Assembly (NCBI GenBank): GCA_947502305.1
Contig: CANMZA010000002.1
Location: 525,041 to 589,040 of the forward strand
From: an uncultured Erythrobacter sp.
GTDB taxonomy: Bacteria; Pseudomonadota; Alphaproteobacteria; Sphingomonadales; Sphingomonadaceae
Direction: 5' to 3'
DNA: 64,000 nucleotides
Shown: piece after piece, positions 15,505 through 25,163 of the stretch
How positions within the stretch are numbered: position 1 is the first letter of the stretch
How the letters are laid out: each line of letters starts with the position of its first letter
Notes under the pieces: model-generated
Databases searched by the model: none
Seen by the model: only the letters and a program-made list of their open reading frames with translations
Told to the model about the DNA's origin: nothing
Made by a program: the position numbers and the translations under genes

Positions 15505-18333
15505 ATGACAGCGATCCATCATAAAACCGGCCAATCTGCATTGGGCGCTGCTGCGAGTTTCGCAGTGGCGCTTGGTGCGTTTACGGGCGTGTTTGACGGT
15601 GGCTATTCAGCGGGAATGGGCGCGGCGCCCCTGGCTGCTCAAGAGGCAAGTGCGCCACGATCAGCACCGGCCAGCGCCGCCATTCCGTCATGGCAGGCGA
15701 ATGACGATGATTTCCTTTTTCTTCAACTGGTTATTGAGAATTACAAACTCACTTATGACGTGCGCGGTTACCAGACGGATAGGGGTATTTGCCTAGATCT
15801 AGCCGATGTCATCCAATCGCTCGACCTGCCGATCCGCATCGACAAAGAGTCGCGCCGCGCAACTGGGTGGTTGTTTGCGGAGGATCAACAATTCACCCTC
15901 GACCGCGCGGCCGGAACAGTACAAAACGTGAACACAAGCCGGGCACCGGTCTCGGAAGATATTTATGATACGCCAGAGGGCTGGTGCGTTGATACCGACG
16001 CCCTGTCGCGCTGGTTTGGTCTGACATTCCGGCCTGATCTCTATAACGCCATCGTTCGGCTCGAATCCGACGAAGATTTGCCCTTCATGCAGGCGATTGA
16101 GCGCAGAAGTCGCGCGGCGCGACTTCGTAGCCGGCCCGCACAATTCGACCTGTCGCAATATCCCAGCGCCGATATGGAATATCGTTCGTGGCGGACCCCG
16201 TCGCTGGACGTTGTCGCACAGGCTGGGGTTGTCACAGGCGAGGGCGGACGCAGCGGCGCAGAGGGGCGCGTCGAACTCTATGCGGCTGGCGAAGCCTTGG
16301 GCACGAGTTATTTTGCCCGGATCGCCAGCGATGACCAATTGAACCCGCAAACGGTCCGCCTGCGCGCTTATCGCAGCTCTCCGGATGGCGGCCTTCTCGG
16401 CCCGCTCGATGCAACGCAAGTGGCTGTTGGTGATGTTGAAACCTTGCCGGGGCGTTTGACCGGGCAAACCGCCATTGGGCGGGGCGCTTTTGTCAGCAAT
16501 CGGCCGCTGGGCCAGGCCACACGTTTTGACACCACGACGCTGCGCGGGACTTTGCCCGGCGGGTGGGATGCCGAATTGTATCGCAACGGGCAATTGATCG
16601 CGTTCCAGGATGATCGCGGTGATGGCCGGTATGAATTCATCGATGTTGAGCTGTTCTTTGGCCGAAATGAACTCGAAGTCGTTCTCTATGGCCCGCAGGG
16701 GCAAATCAGGCGCGACAAAACCTCTGTCCCGGTTGGTTTCAACCAAATTGAACCGGGGCAAACCTATTATTGGGCCGGAATATTGCAGGATAACCGGGAT
16801 CTGTTCGATCTCGGCAATGGCATTCAGTTGGGGCCGCAAAAATGGCGCTGGGGGGTAGGGGTAGAACGCGGCCTTGATCAAAGGACCAGCGCCGCGATTG
16901 GCGTGCAAAGCCTATTCTTTGACGGGGTTCGCCGCAGGTATGTGGAGGGCGCCGTTGTCCGGTCATTTGGGGCCATGCAGCTGGAATTGGCCGCTGCGCA
17001 TGAATTCGGGGCCGGTGCGGTCGCCGAAGCGAATGCGCTTGGGCGAATTGGACGGTTTAACTTCGGCGCAAACGCGCTGGTTGCGTTTGGAAACTACACC
17101 AGTGAGTTTGCCGAAGGGTCCATCGATTACCGCGCAGGCTTTAATTTCGATACATCGCTGAGCCTCGGCAAATTCTCCCTGCCTCTGCAGGCGGATCTGT
17201 CACATTCAAAACTCAGCGACGGCTCAGAAGTTAACGAATTGCTAATGACGACCTCTATCACGGCGGGCCGCTTCGCGGTGTCTGCACAAGTCAGCCATCA
17301 GCAGCGCAGCGCCGGTGAAGTCGCGCCAGCAAGCACCGACACACGGTTCCGTTTGCTGGCCAATGCGCGGCTTAAAGATTTTCGCATTCGCGGCAATGCG
17401 ACTTTCTTGACCGCGGGCCGCGAAAAAGGGTTCGAAAGCGCGACGGTTCGCATCGACACCGATTTTGGCGAAGATGCGGAGCTGCAGGGTCAGCTCGATT
17501 ACACGGCGCGATCGGATGAATTCCGTCTGACGGCTGGGTATACCCGCCGGTTTGAGGAATTTTCTCTGCGCGGGGATGCTTTTGCGACATCGCGCGGCGG
17601 TGTCGGGGCGTCAGTGCAATTGGCCTTTAGCCTTGGCCCTGATCCGGTTAGCGGCGGCGTGCGCGTGACCAACAATAAATTGGCACGCAGCGGCCAGGCC
17701 GCCGTCACCGTGTTCCGCGACGATAATGGCAATTCTCGGCGCGATCCCGGCGAAGACGTGTTGCCCGATGTGATGGTAGAGGCTGGGTTGCGCAGCACTG
17801 ATGCGATTACCGGTGAAAATGGCCGGACGATCGTCGATGATCTACGGCCTTTCCGCCCTGTTTTGGTGGGCATTGACGAATCCTCGCTGGATGATCCCTT
17901 CCTTGCGCCTTCGACCAAGGGCATTGTTCTGACCCCGCGCCCCGGTGTTGTGGCTCAAATCGAACTGGCGATTTCTCCTACAGGGGAGATTGAAGGATCA
18001 ATTCTCAACCCGTCAGGCGTGCAGCAACCCGGCGTGCGGTTGCAATTGGTCGACAATCTGGGCGCGGTAACGGCTGAAACGATCAGTGAATTTGACGGAT
18101 TCTTCCTGTTTCAGCGTGTCCCATACGGCCAATACCGTTTGCGCGTGGCAGAAGATGCCGCGCGGACGCTGAAAGTGGCGCAGCCACTGTTGCTCGGCGA
18201 TGGGCGGCGGGTGTTTGCGCTGGGCCGGGAGGAAGATGTTATCCGTTTTGGAACCGTTAGATTGGTGTCGGAGGATAGCCCTGATGCGCCAATCGAGAGC
18301 GGGCCGACAATTGCGGCGGCCCGCCCTGATTAG
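15505..18333 (+). CDS. Usher-like outer-membrane protein of a chaperone-usher locus
   Basis: A 942-residue protein. The N-terminus has a hydrophobic export segment, followed by a periplasmic domain (from about residue 70), then a segment typical of usher plugs and barrel entry (GWDAELYRNGQLIAF, FFGRNELEVVLYGPQGQIR, near residues 350-395), a long beta-strand region and two C-terminal Ig-like domains: one with an SdrB/D-like calcium-type motif FRDDNGNSRRDPGEDV (about residue 740) and a carboxypeptidase-regulatory-like domain (about 830-890). Together with the chaperone and DUF4402 genes it should export surface subunits. Family assignment is from pattern and context. Confidence 0.75.
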   Translation: MTAIHHKTGQSALGAAASFAVALGAFTGVFDGGYSAGMGAAPLAAQEASAPRSAPASAAIPSWQANDDDFLFLQLVIENYKLTYDVRGYQTDRGICLDLADVIQSLDLPIRIDKESRRATGWLFAEDQQFTLDRAAGTVQNVNTSRAPVSEDIYDTPEGWCVDTDALSRWFGLTFRPDLYNAIVRLESDEDLPFMQAIERRSRAARLRSRPAQFDLSQYPSADMEYRSWRTPSLDVVAQAGVVTGEGGRSGAEGRVELYAAGEALGTSYFARIASDDQLNPQTVRLRAYRSSPDGGLLGPLDATQVAVGDVETLPGRLTGQTAIGRGAFVSNRPLGQATRFDTTTLRGTLPGGWDAELYRNGQLIAFQDDRGDGRYEFIDVELFFGRNELEVVLYGPQGQIRRDKTSVPVGFNQIEPGQTYYWAGILQDNRDLFDLGNGIQLGPQKWRWGVGVERGLDQRTSAAIGVQSLFFDGVRRRYVEGAVVRSFGAMQLELAAAHEFGAGAVAEANALGRIGRFNFGANALVAFGNYTSEFAEGSIDYRAGFNFDTSLSLGKFSLPLQADLSHSKLSDGSEVNELLMTTSITAGRFAVSAQVSHQQRSAGEVAPASTDTRFRLLANARLKDFRIRGNATFLTAGREKGFESATVRIDTDFGEDAELQGQLDYTARSDEFRLTAGYTRRFEEFSLRGDAFATSRGGVGASVQLAFSLGPDPVSGGVRVTNNKLARSGQAAVTVFRDDNGNSRRDPGEDVLPDVMVEAGLRSTDAITGENGRTIVDDLRPFRPVLVGIDESSLDDPFLAPSTKGIVLTPRPGVVAQIELAISPTGEIEGSILNPSGVQQPGVRLQLVDNLGAVTAETISEFDGFFLFQRVPYGQYRLRVAEDAARTLKVAQPLLLGDGRRVFALGREEDVIRFGTVRLVSEDSPDAPIESGPTIAAARPD

Positions 18334-18354
18334 CTTAAATCGATCGAGCTTAAA

Positions 18355-19332
18355 TCAATTGCCCTTGATGTAGCGCGGCTGCGCAACCGGACGCGGTGCG
18401 GGCAAAGGTTGTGCCACAGGGCGCGGCGCTGGGGCCGGGATTGTGCGAGCGGCGCCGGGGACAAGTTCCTCACGGACGGTTTCGCGAACGATCACGCGCT
18501 GTTGTTGTTGCACCTGAACCGGCACGTAAACGACCTGCTGAGGCGGAGCATAGGTGTAGCCATATGACTGGTATGCTGGTGCGTAAGCGGGTGCTGCTGC
18601 GTAATATCCGCCCTGATAGGCCGGTGCCGGAATGGTGCGCGATGCAACACGCTGGGCCGGGTAAGGCGCGCCGTAGCCATATTGCGAAAGGTAGCTATCG
18701 AGTGCCGCCTCGCAGTCATAATTGCCGCGATCATCGCGTCCGCCGCCCAGCAAGCTGCCGATGAGCAATCCGCCCAATCCGCCAACACCAGCGCCGATCA
18801 ATGTGCCGCCAAGGCGTTCCGCGTCAGAAACACGGTTGCCGACAATGCCGCCCGCAATCGCGCCGAGCAATCCGCCGATAATGCCGCCTTTTTCGCGGTT
18901 GCCGCGGCCATTGGTGCGGGCCTCGCATTCATCAAGCCATTGATCGCGTTCAAAAACAGTGGATGCTGGCGCGTATCCTGCCGGTGCATATCCCGCCGGC
19001 GCATATCCAGTTGGTGCGTAAGCCGGTGCTTGTGCGGTGTGAGCGGGAGCAGCGCCGGGATAGGCGGCTGGTTGATTGTGGGCCGGTTGATAGGGAGCAG
19101 TGCTTTCGATCCGGCGCGTGCGGGTTACGGTTTCGACGCCATTGGCATCAATAGTGGTTTCAGAATAATCGCCCGCCGGGCCGGTCTGATATTCAGGCGG
19201 CAAGGTTTGAACCTCTGCCGAACTGATCGGGCCGTAAACCTGGGCCTGCGCCGCCATCGGCAGAGCGAGTGCGGTTGCCGTGATCCCGATGCTCTTGATC
19301 GTACGGCGTGAAATTGTGACCAGTGTCGTCAT
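18355..19332 (-). CDS. Glycine-zipper outer-membrane/periplasmic protein
   Basis: From ATG 19332 (GGGGAA upstream) the protein has 325 residues. A signal peptide ends near AAQAQ, followed by Pro/Ala/Tyr-rich low complexity with tandem GYAPA repeats, then a glycine-zipper pair (GGIIGGLLGAIAGGIVGN and GAGVGGLGGLLIGSLLGGG) like 17-kDa surface antigens, and a C-terminal Gln/Pro/Arg-rich tail. Glycine zippers usually insert in or line the outer membrane. No enzyme motif is visible. It is convergent with the usher gene, separated by 21 bases. Confidence 0.75.
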   Translation of the reverse strand: MTTLVTISRRTIKSIGITATALALPMAAQAQVYGPISSAEVQTLPPEYQTGPAGDYSETTIDANGVETVTRTRRIESTAPYQPAHNQPAAYPGAAPAHTAQAPAYAPTGYAPAGYAPAGYAPASTVFERDQWLDECEARTNGRGNREKGGIIGGLLGAIAGGIVGNRVSDAERLGGTLIGAGVGGLGGLLIGSLLGGGRDDRGNYDCEAALDSYLSQYGYGAPYPAQRVASRTIPAPAYQGGYYAAAPAYAPAYQSYGYTYAPPQQVVYVPVQVQQQQRVIVRETVREELVPGAARTIPAPAPRPVAQPLPAPRPVAQPRYIKGN

Positions 19333-19477
19333 GATAATTCCCCGATTCTGCGGCGCGAATCGCGCACAGGTGATGGTTTCTTGGTTACCCAATGGTTACC
19401 ACCGCCTCGCGCGGCCAGCCAAGCGGGCCATCGCGGTCTGTCTCGTTTCGGGGCGGAACAGCGCGGCGCGTTTACGC

Positions 19478-19975
19478 CTAAATCCGCGCAGAAATCAGCG
19501 CGGCGAGCCGCTCAACGCCGTCTGCATCCTCTTTGGTGAAGCGAGCGGCACTTGGGCTGTCCAAGTCGATCACGGCGATCACTTTTCCTTCGCGGATCAC
19601 GGGGACGACCACCTCCGACTGGGTCACGGCATCGCAGGCAATATGGCCGGCAAAGGCGTGAACATCCTCAACCAGTTGCGTTTTTCGTTCGCGAACCGCC
19701 GCGCCGCAAACCCCGGCACCAAGCGGGATGCGGATGCAGGCAGGGCGCCCCACAAACGGGCCGAGCACCAATTCTTCCTCCCCGTCTGAATTTGTGCCCA
19801 TCCGGTAAAAACCCGCCCAATTGAGGTCCGGCACAAATTCCCAAATCAGCGCAGCAATGTTGGCCATATTGGCCACAGCGTCGCTTTCGCCCTCGGTCAA
19901 AGCATCAGCAGCATCGCATAATTGCCGATACCGTTCCGGCGTATCGAGCGTTTCGTCGGGCTTATAGTCGAACAC
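19478..19975 (-). CDS. msrC: Free methionine-(R)-sulfoxide reductase (GAF domain)
   Basis: A 165-residue GAF-domain protein. The three cysteines of fRMsr enzymes are present, in PACIRIPLG, GAGVCGAAV and HIACD; they reduce free L-methionine-(R)-sulfoxide through a disulfide relay with thioredoxin. I chose GTG 19975 as the start because an AGGAG box lies six bases upstream and the conserved domain begins right after it; an in-frame ATG at 20053 would run into the divergent neighbour's start region. It is divergent from the PQQ-type dehydrogenase gene, 61 bases apart. Confidence 0.88.
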   Translation of the reverse strand: MFDYKPDETLDTPERYRQLCDAADALTEGESDAVANMANIAALIWEFVPDLNWAGFYRMGTNSDGEEELVLGPFVGRPACIRIPLGAGVCGAAVRERKTQLVEDVHAFAGHIACDAVTQSEVVVPVIREGKVIAVIDLDSPSAARFTKEDADGVERLAALISARI

Positions 19976-20036
19976 ATTGGCTCCTGGCGGCAAAATCGGG
20001 TTGTCGGAAAGGAATGTCCGACCTATCCCATGACAC

Positions 20037-21512
20037 ATGGGAATTTTTCGCAAACTCGCAATCGCTGTCCTCGTCTTTGCTGTCGTTTTGGGCGCTGGGC
20101 TATTTTATCTGTCGATCGGCAACACGGCTGAATTGTCTGTTGATGCCGTCGCCGGGACCGATCCGACCTTGGAAGAGCCCGAAGCAGAGAGCTTTCCCAC
20201 GGTGCAGATCGCCAAGCCGGTTGGCTGGGAAGACGGCCAAGCGCCTGAGGCCGCAGAAGGGTTGAGCGTCAATCGCTTTGCTGAGGGGCTTGATCACCCG
20301 CGTGTGCTCTATGCTTTGCCCAATGGCGATGTCTTGGTGACATTGACCCGTGCGCCTGCGCCAGAGGGTGACGGGGATGGCGGGATCATGGCGACGATCC
20401 GCGGCTGGGTTGCCGGTTATCTCTTTTCCGAGGCTGGCGCGGCGGGCGCTTCTGCCAATGAGATTGTCTTGCTGCGCGATGGCGACGGCGATGGCACCGC
20501 AGAAATTCAGCAAGTGATCCTGTCCGAAGGGCTCGATTCCCCTTCCGGCATGAGCTGGCATGAGGGGACATTGTTTGTCGCCAATCACAATGCCGTGCTG
20601 GCGTTTGAATATGAATTGGGCAGCGATGCTGTGACCAGTACGCCGCGCAAACTGATGGATTTGCCGGGCGGCGGCGGGCATTGGATGCGCAATATGGAAA
20701 TCCACCCTGATGGCGACCGGCTGTATATTGCGGTCGGTTCGGTCAGCAATATCGGCGAATCTGGCATGGAGGTCGAAGAAGGCCGAGCCATGATTTGGGA
20801 ATACAACCTCACCACGGACCGCCAACGCCAATTTGCCCAAGGGCTGCGCAATGCCAACGGCCTCGATTTTAGCCCATGGTCGGGCCAGCTTTGGACGACA
20901 GTGAACGAACGCGACATGCTGGGATCGGACCTTGTGCCTGATTACCTCACCAATGTGCCGCTTGGCGCGCAATATGGTTGGCCGTGGGTCTATTATAAGA
21001 ACAATATTGATCGCCGCGTTGAAACGCCGATGCCTCCTTATTTGATCGAATATACGCGCAATCCAGAATATGCGCTGGGGCCGCATGTTGCGGCTTTGGG
21101 GTTTGTCTTCACCGCGCAAGGCCACCGGATGGGCAATGCGATGGATAGCGGCGCCTTTATCGCGCGGCACGGTTCGTGGAATCGCAAGCCGCCTTCTGGC
21201 TATGATGTGGTCTATGTCGCCTTTGACGAACGCGGCAATCCGCAGGGCGCGCCCGTGCCGGTTTTGACCGGTTTCCTCAACGAAGACGGCACCACAAAAG
21301 GCCGCCCGACTTGGGCCGAATGGGCAGGCGATGGGTCGCTGTTGATTTCCGATGATACGGCCGGAATTATCTGGCGCACACATGCCCCGGATAGTGAGCC
21401 GGGTGCTGGGATCGCTCAAGTGACGGGCGAACCTTTGCGCGCGCAGGGCGAATTGGTCGATCCGCGCGCGGCGTTTGAGGAAGATTATCTGCGGCGCGGT
21501 GCGCCTCAATAG
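20037..21512 (+). CDS. PQQ-dependent sugar dehydrogenase-like protein, membrane-anchored
   Basis: A 491-residue protein with an N-terminal hydrophobic anchor (about residues 5-27) and a six-bladed beta-propeller of the soluble glucose/sorbosone dehydrogenase family. Recognisable parts are LDHPRVLYALPNGDVLVT, GGGGHWMRNMEIHPDGDRLY with the candidate catalytic His, a later NGLDFSPWSGQLWTTVNE and the C-terminal GRPTWAEWAGDGSLLISDD. These enzymes oxidise aldoses or aldehydes in the periplasm with PQQ; the substrate is unknown. No PQQ synthesis genes are in the window. Confidence 0.82.
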   Translation: MGIFRKLAIAVLVFAVVLGAGLFYLSIGNTAELSVDAVAGTDPTLEEPEAESFPTVQIAKPVGWEDGQAPEAAEGLSVNRFAEGLDHPRVLYALPNGDVLVTLTRAPAPEGDGDGGIMATIRGWVAGYLFSEAGAAGASANEIVLLRDGDGDGTAEIQQVILSEGLDSPSGMSWHEGTLFVANHNAVLAFEYELGSDAVTSTPRKLMDLPGGGGHWMRNMEIHPDGDRLYIAVGSVSNIGESGMEVEEGRAMIWEYNLTTDRQRQFAQGLRNANGLDFSPWSGQLWTTVNERDMLGSDLVPDYLTNVPLGAQYGWPWVYYKNNIDRRVETPMPPYLIEYTRNPEYALGPHVAALGFVFTAQGHRMGNAMDSGAFIARHGSWNRKPPSGYDVVYVAFDERGNPQGAPVPVLTGFLNEDGTTKGRPTWAEWAGDGSLLISDDTAGIIWRTHAPDSEPGAGIAQVTGEPLRAQGELVDPRAAFEEDYLRRGAPQ

Positions 21513-21520
21513 CGGCTGGT

Positions 21521-22363
21521 TTAGAGCTGCAATCCCGCTCGGCCCGCAATTTCGCAGGCAAATTGATACGCGCTGCGGCCCGAACGGCTGCCGCGCCTGA
21601 TCGCCCAAGCGAGCGCTTCTTCTTCGCCGAATGCCAGTCCAAGCGGGTCGGTATAAGCGTGCAGAATTTCAAGAAAAGTCACTTTATCCGCCGGATGGAA
21701 GCCGAGCGTCAAACCGAAGCGATCTGCCAGCGCCAAGGCATTGTCGCGCTCATCGCGTTCATGTAGCGCGCCGTCCTCGCTATTATCGCGCCGCGAAATG
21801 GCGCGGCGGTTTGAGGTAACGGCCAATCGGACATTGCCGGGCCGCGTGGTCATCCCGCCATCAAGCAGACTGCGCAGCATCAAATTGCCCTGCGCATCCC
21901 CGGCATCAAATCCCAGATCATCGATAAACAGGACAAAGCCGCGATTCTGCCCGCTCAGGCCTTCGATCAAGGCTGGCATCGTTTGCAAAGCATCCGGCGC
22001 GATCTGGATAAGGGCGGGGCCGGGGCCGGGAGCGGGGGCGTGTTTATCGCGCGCCAAGAGATCCGCGATTGCCGACCGGATCAGCGCGGATTTCCCCATT
22101 CCGCGTGCGCCCCACAGCAACATGTCATGCGCCGCCGCACCCGATGCTAAACGGTCCAGATTTGTACACACGGCCGCCTTTTGTTCGGCAATCCCGCGCA
22201 ATTGATCCAGCGATGGCGCATCAATCTGATCAATTACCCGCGCCGCCGTACCATCCCAAATAAATCCCGCGCCGCGCGACCAATCGGGCAGGGCTGCCGG
22301 CGGCGGCGCGATCCGGTCCAGCGCGTCAGCTATCCGCTCCAAAGAGTCGCGCCGCGCGCCCAT
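21521..22363 (-). CDS. DUF815 family AAA+ ATPase
   Basis: A 280-residue ATPase with Walker A WGARGMGKS (near residue 86), Walker B FVLFIDDLGFD and a sensor segment VRLAVTSNRR, arranged as in the DUF815 group of AAA+ proteins. Family function is not established. The N-terminal 70 residues form a helical region ending in the conserved IDAPSLDQLRGI. It starts seven bases before the stop of the acyl-CoA dehydrogenase gene on the same strand and is likely co-transcribed with it. It is convergent with the PQQ-type dehydrogenase gene. Confidence 0.82.
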   Translation of the reverse strand: MGARRDSLERIADALDRIAPPPAALPDWSRGAGFIWDGTAARVIDQIDAPSLDQLRGIAEQKAAVCTNLDRLASGAAAHDMLLWGARGMGKSALIRSAIADLLARDKHAPAPGPGPALIQIAPDALQTMPALIEGLSGQNRGFVLFIDDLGFDAGDAQGNLMLRSLLDGGMTTRPGNVRLAVTSNRRAISRRDNSEDGALHERDERDNALALADRFGLTLGFHPADKVTFLEILHAYTDPLGLAFGEEEALAWAIRRGSRSGRSAYQFACEIAGRAGLQL

Positions 22364-22369
22364 ATGCGT

Positions 22370-24112
22370 TTATCCGGCCAATTGCTGGGCAGAGAGTGAA
22401 TAAAGCAGATCAGAACCCGCCAAAGCGCCCGCCTTCAGCCCGCTTGCTTCCGGCACAATCCGGTCAAGGAAGAACCGCACCGTCACTGGTTTGCTATCCG
22501 CCAAGGATGGGGCGGCACCTTGCGCGACGGCTTCGGCCTGTTTCATCAATTGCCAGCCCGCAACCGCAACGGCTGCCATCGTGCAAAACGGCACACTGCC
22601 AGCGAGCCGGTCGTCGAGGCTCGCCTCGTCCCGCATCCAGCGCGCGATATTCGCGCAGTCACTGGCAAGCGCCGCCAGCCCAGCCTCTGCAGCGGCGTCT
22701 TTTGCGATTTCGTCAAACAAAGCGATCATCGGATCGCCGCCCTCTAGGCCCAATTTGCGGGTCACCAAATCTGCGGCCTGAATGCCGTTGGTCCCTTCAT
22801 AAATCGGCGCGATCCGCGAATCGCGCCAATGCTGCGCCGCGCCTGTTTCCTCGACAAAGCCCATGCCGCCGTGGATCTGGATGCCGATGCCTGACACTTC
22901 GACGCCGACATCGGTGCCCCATGCTTTGAGCAGCGGGACCAGAATTTCACTGCGGTTTTTCGCATCCGCATTGCCCAGATTTGCCCGGTCCACCTGACCC
23001 GCACAATAATAGAGCAGCGCGCGAACACCCTCCGTCAGCGCCTTCATCCGTAGCAACATCCGCCGCACATCGGGATGTTCGATAATCGCCACTGGGGTTT
23101 TGTCGGGCGATCCGGCCCGCGATGATTGCACACGGTCGCTGGCATAGGCGATCGCTTGCTGCGTTGCGCGTTCAGCGATCTGGTTGCCTTGGTTGCCAAC
23201 ATTGATCCGTGCATTGTTCATCATCGTGAACATCGCCATCAATCCGCGGTTTTCTGCGCCAACCAATTCGCCGATACATTCCTCATTATCGCCGTAGCTC
23301 ATCACGCAGGTCGGCGAAGCATTGATGCCCAGCTTATGTTCGAGGCTAACCGGGCGCAGGTCGTTGCGCGGACCGAGCGATCCGTCGGCATTCACATGAT
23401 ATTTGGGGACCACAAACAGCGAAATGCCGCGCGTCCCCTCTGGCGCATCGGGCAAACGCGCGAGCACCAGATGGATGATATTTTCTGCCAGCTCATGATC
23501 ACCCCAGGTGATGTAGATCTTTTGGCCCTTAATCTTGTATTTGCCCGCATGCTCGCCGTCCGCAATCGGTTCTGCAGTGGCGCGCAGAGCGCCGACATCG
23601 CTGCCTGCGGCGGGCTCGGTTAGGTTCATCGTGCCCGACCATTTGCCGCTGACTAGGTCGGGCAGGTATTTCGCCTGTTGATCCGCGCTGCCATGGTGTT
23701 CCAACGCTTCAATCGCGCCAACCGACAACATCGGCAGCAGATTGAACGCCATATTCGCCGCGCCGAGATTTTCGAGCACATTGCAACCCAGCGTGAAAGG
23801 CAAGCCTTGCCCGCCATGTTCGGCTGGGCTGGCGATGGCATTCCAGCCTTGCTCGACATAGCCGTCATAGGCTTCTTTAAATCCATCCGGCAGGCGCACG
23901 ACGCCGTTTTCCAGTTTCGCCCCTTCCAAATCGCCAATGCGGTTGAGCGGCGCGAATTCGCCCGCTGCAAATTGACCGACTCCTTCGACAATGGCTTCGA
24001 CCAGATCCGGCTCAGCATGGGCGAATTTTTCATGGCGCGCGATCTCTTCGATCCCGGCATTCACGCGGATGGCCAGCAGCTGATCTTGTGTAGGCGGAGT
24101 GTAAGGTGTCAC
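22370..24112 (-). CDS. Acyl-CoA dehydrogenase, long DmdC-like type
   Basis: A FAD enzyme of about 580 residues with the large C-terminal extension (roughly the last 120 residues) seen in 3-methylmercaptopropionyl-CoA and medium/long-chain acyl-CoA dehydrogenases. Motifs include MNLTEPAAGSDVGALRA, IKGQKIYITWGDHE and QIHGGMGFVEETGAAQHWRD with the active-site loop and YEGTNGIQA. I favour GTG 24112, where the product begins VTPYTPPTQD like other members; ATGs at 24199 and 24208 are in frame but would overlap the divergent sua5 start. Specificity among acyl chains is not readable. Confidence 0.85.
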   Translation of the reverse strand: MTPYTPPTQDQLLAIRVNAGIEEIARHEKFAHAEPDLVEAIVEGVGQFAAGEFAPLNRIGDLEGAKLENGVVRLPDGFKEAYDGYVEQGWNAIASPAEHGGQGLPFTLGCNVLENLGAANMAFNLLPMLSVGAIEALEHHGSADQQAKYLPDLVSGKWSGTMNLTEPAAGSDVGALRATAEPIADGEHAGKYKIKGQKIYITWGDHELAENIIHLVLARLPDAPEGTRGISLFVVPKYHVNADGSLGPRNDLRPVSLEHKLGINASPTCVMSYGDNEECIGELVGAENRGLMAMFTMMNNARINVGNQGNQIAERATQQAIAYASDRVQSSRAGSPDKTPVAIIEHPDVRRMLLRMKALTEGVRALLYYCAGQVDRANLGNADAKNRSEILVPLLKAWGTDVGVEVSGIGIQIHGGMGFVEETGAAQHWRDSRIAPIYEGTNGIQAADLVTRKLGLEGGDPMIALFDEIAKDAAAEAGLAALASDCANIARWMRDEASLDDRLAGSVPFCTMAAVAVAGWQLMKQAEAVAQGAAPSLADSKPVTVRFFLDRIVPEASGLKAGALAGSDLLYSLSAQQLAG

Positions 24113-24197
24113 GGGCGATGCTCGATTTGATTGGTTTTGGGGCAGATTTGGGCGCTGCGCCTTGGCAGGCGCCGCCTGAGAATATAGCGCACCTGTC

Positions 24198-25160
24198 ATG
24201 AGCGGCAAGAACGTTACGGAAGTGGTGATAGCAGACGCATCGGGGATCGCCCGGGCGGCTCAGATTCTCGAATCCGGCGGGATCGTGGCGGTGCCGACGG
24301 AGACTGTTTATGGCCTCGCCGCGCGCGCCGATAGCGAGGCCGCGGTTGCGAAGGTTTACGCGGCCAAGGGGCGTCCCGGTTTCAACCCGTTGATCGTGCA
24401 TGTTCGCGATGTGGATCAGGCGCGGCTCTTTGCTCAGTGGTCAGATGCGGCGCAGACCGCAGTTGAAACGCAGTGGCCCGGCCCGCTCACGATTGTTGTG
24501 CCGGCCAAACCAGCGCGTGCGTTGGCTGATGCCGTGACAGCAGGGCTGGATAGTGTTGCGCTGCGCTGTCCGGCGCATCCGGTGATGCGGGCTTTGCTCG
24601 ATCTGGTGGATTTCCCGCTCGCCGCGCCATCCGCCAACCGCAGCGGGTTTATCAGCCCGACAAGCGCGGCCCATGTTCTAACCTCGCTCGACGGAAGGAT
24701 AGATTTGGTGCTGGATGGCGGCACGACGCAAGACGGGGTCGAATCGACGATCCTCGCCCTTCGCGAAGATGGCACATGGGAAGAATTGCGCCCCGGTCCG
24801 GTCGATCTCAATGCCCTGCATCAGCAATATTTTGGCGCGCCTCTTCCCGCAAAGACGGGCAAAGATACGATCGAAGCCCCCGGCCAGCTCGCCAGCCATT
24901 ATGCGCCGGGAAAACCGGTCCGGCTCGATGCGGCCGCCGGTGCGCCTGATGAATTCCTGATCGGTTTTGGCGCAGTTAAGGGCGCATGCACCCTGTCTGA
25001 AAGTGGCGATTTAGCAGAAGCAGCCGAGCGTCTGTATGATTGCCTGCATCGGGGGGCCGCCTCTGATTATCCGCGGATGGCCGTCGCGCCGGTTCCGCAT
25101 CTGGGCCTAGGGCGCGCCATTAATGATCGGTTGCGCCGCGCCGCCGCGCCCGCTGATTAG
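24198..25160 (+). CDS. sua5: L-threonylcarbamoyladenylate synthase, Sua5 type
   Basis: Makes threonylcarbamoyl-AMP from threonine, bicarbonate and ATP for t6A37 tRNA modification. The 320-residue product has the YrdC/TsaC core with GGIVAVPTETVYGLA (27-41), KGRPGFNPLIVHV, and SPTSAAHV, plus the additional C-terminal Sua5 domain after the linker around residue 225 (APGQLASHYAPGKPV). The two-domain build distinguishes it from the short TsaC. It is divergent from the acyl-CoA dehydrogenase and convergent, three bases apart, with a small lipoprotein gene. Confidence 0.93.
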   Translation: MSGKNVTEVVIADASGIARAAQILESGGIVAVPTETVYGLAARADSEAAVAKVYAAKGRPGFNPLIVHVRDVDQARLFAQWSDAAQTAVETQWPGPLTIVVPAKPARALADAVTAGLDSVALRCPAHPVMRALLDLVDFPLAAPSANRSGFISPTSAAHVLTSLDGRIDLVLDGGTTQDGVESTILALREDGTWEELRPGPVDLNALHQQYFGAPLPAKTGKDTIEAPGQLASHYAPGKPVRLDAAAGAPDEFLIGFGAVKGACTLSESGDLAEAAERLYDCLHRGAASDYPRMAVAPVPHLGLGRAINDRLRRAAAPAD

Positions 25161-25163
25161 GGC

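Noticed and set aside
15799..16908. Long antisense open frame inside the usher-like gene
   Set aside because: The sense frame carries clear usher motifs; GC-rich codon bias leaves antisense frames open.
18334..18354. Direct repeat AGCTTAAATC between the usher-like and glycine-zipper genes
   Set aside because: Too short, and lies in a 21-base convergent gap; no regulatory or mobile function can be argued.
20100..21608. 502-codon antisense frame opposite the PQQ-type dehydrogenase gene
   Set aside because: No domain or signal is visible in it, while the opposite strand encodes a recognisable propeller enzyme.
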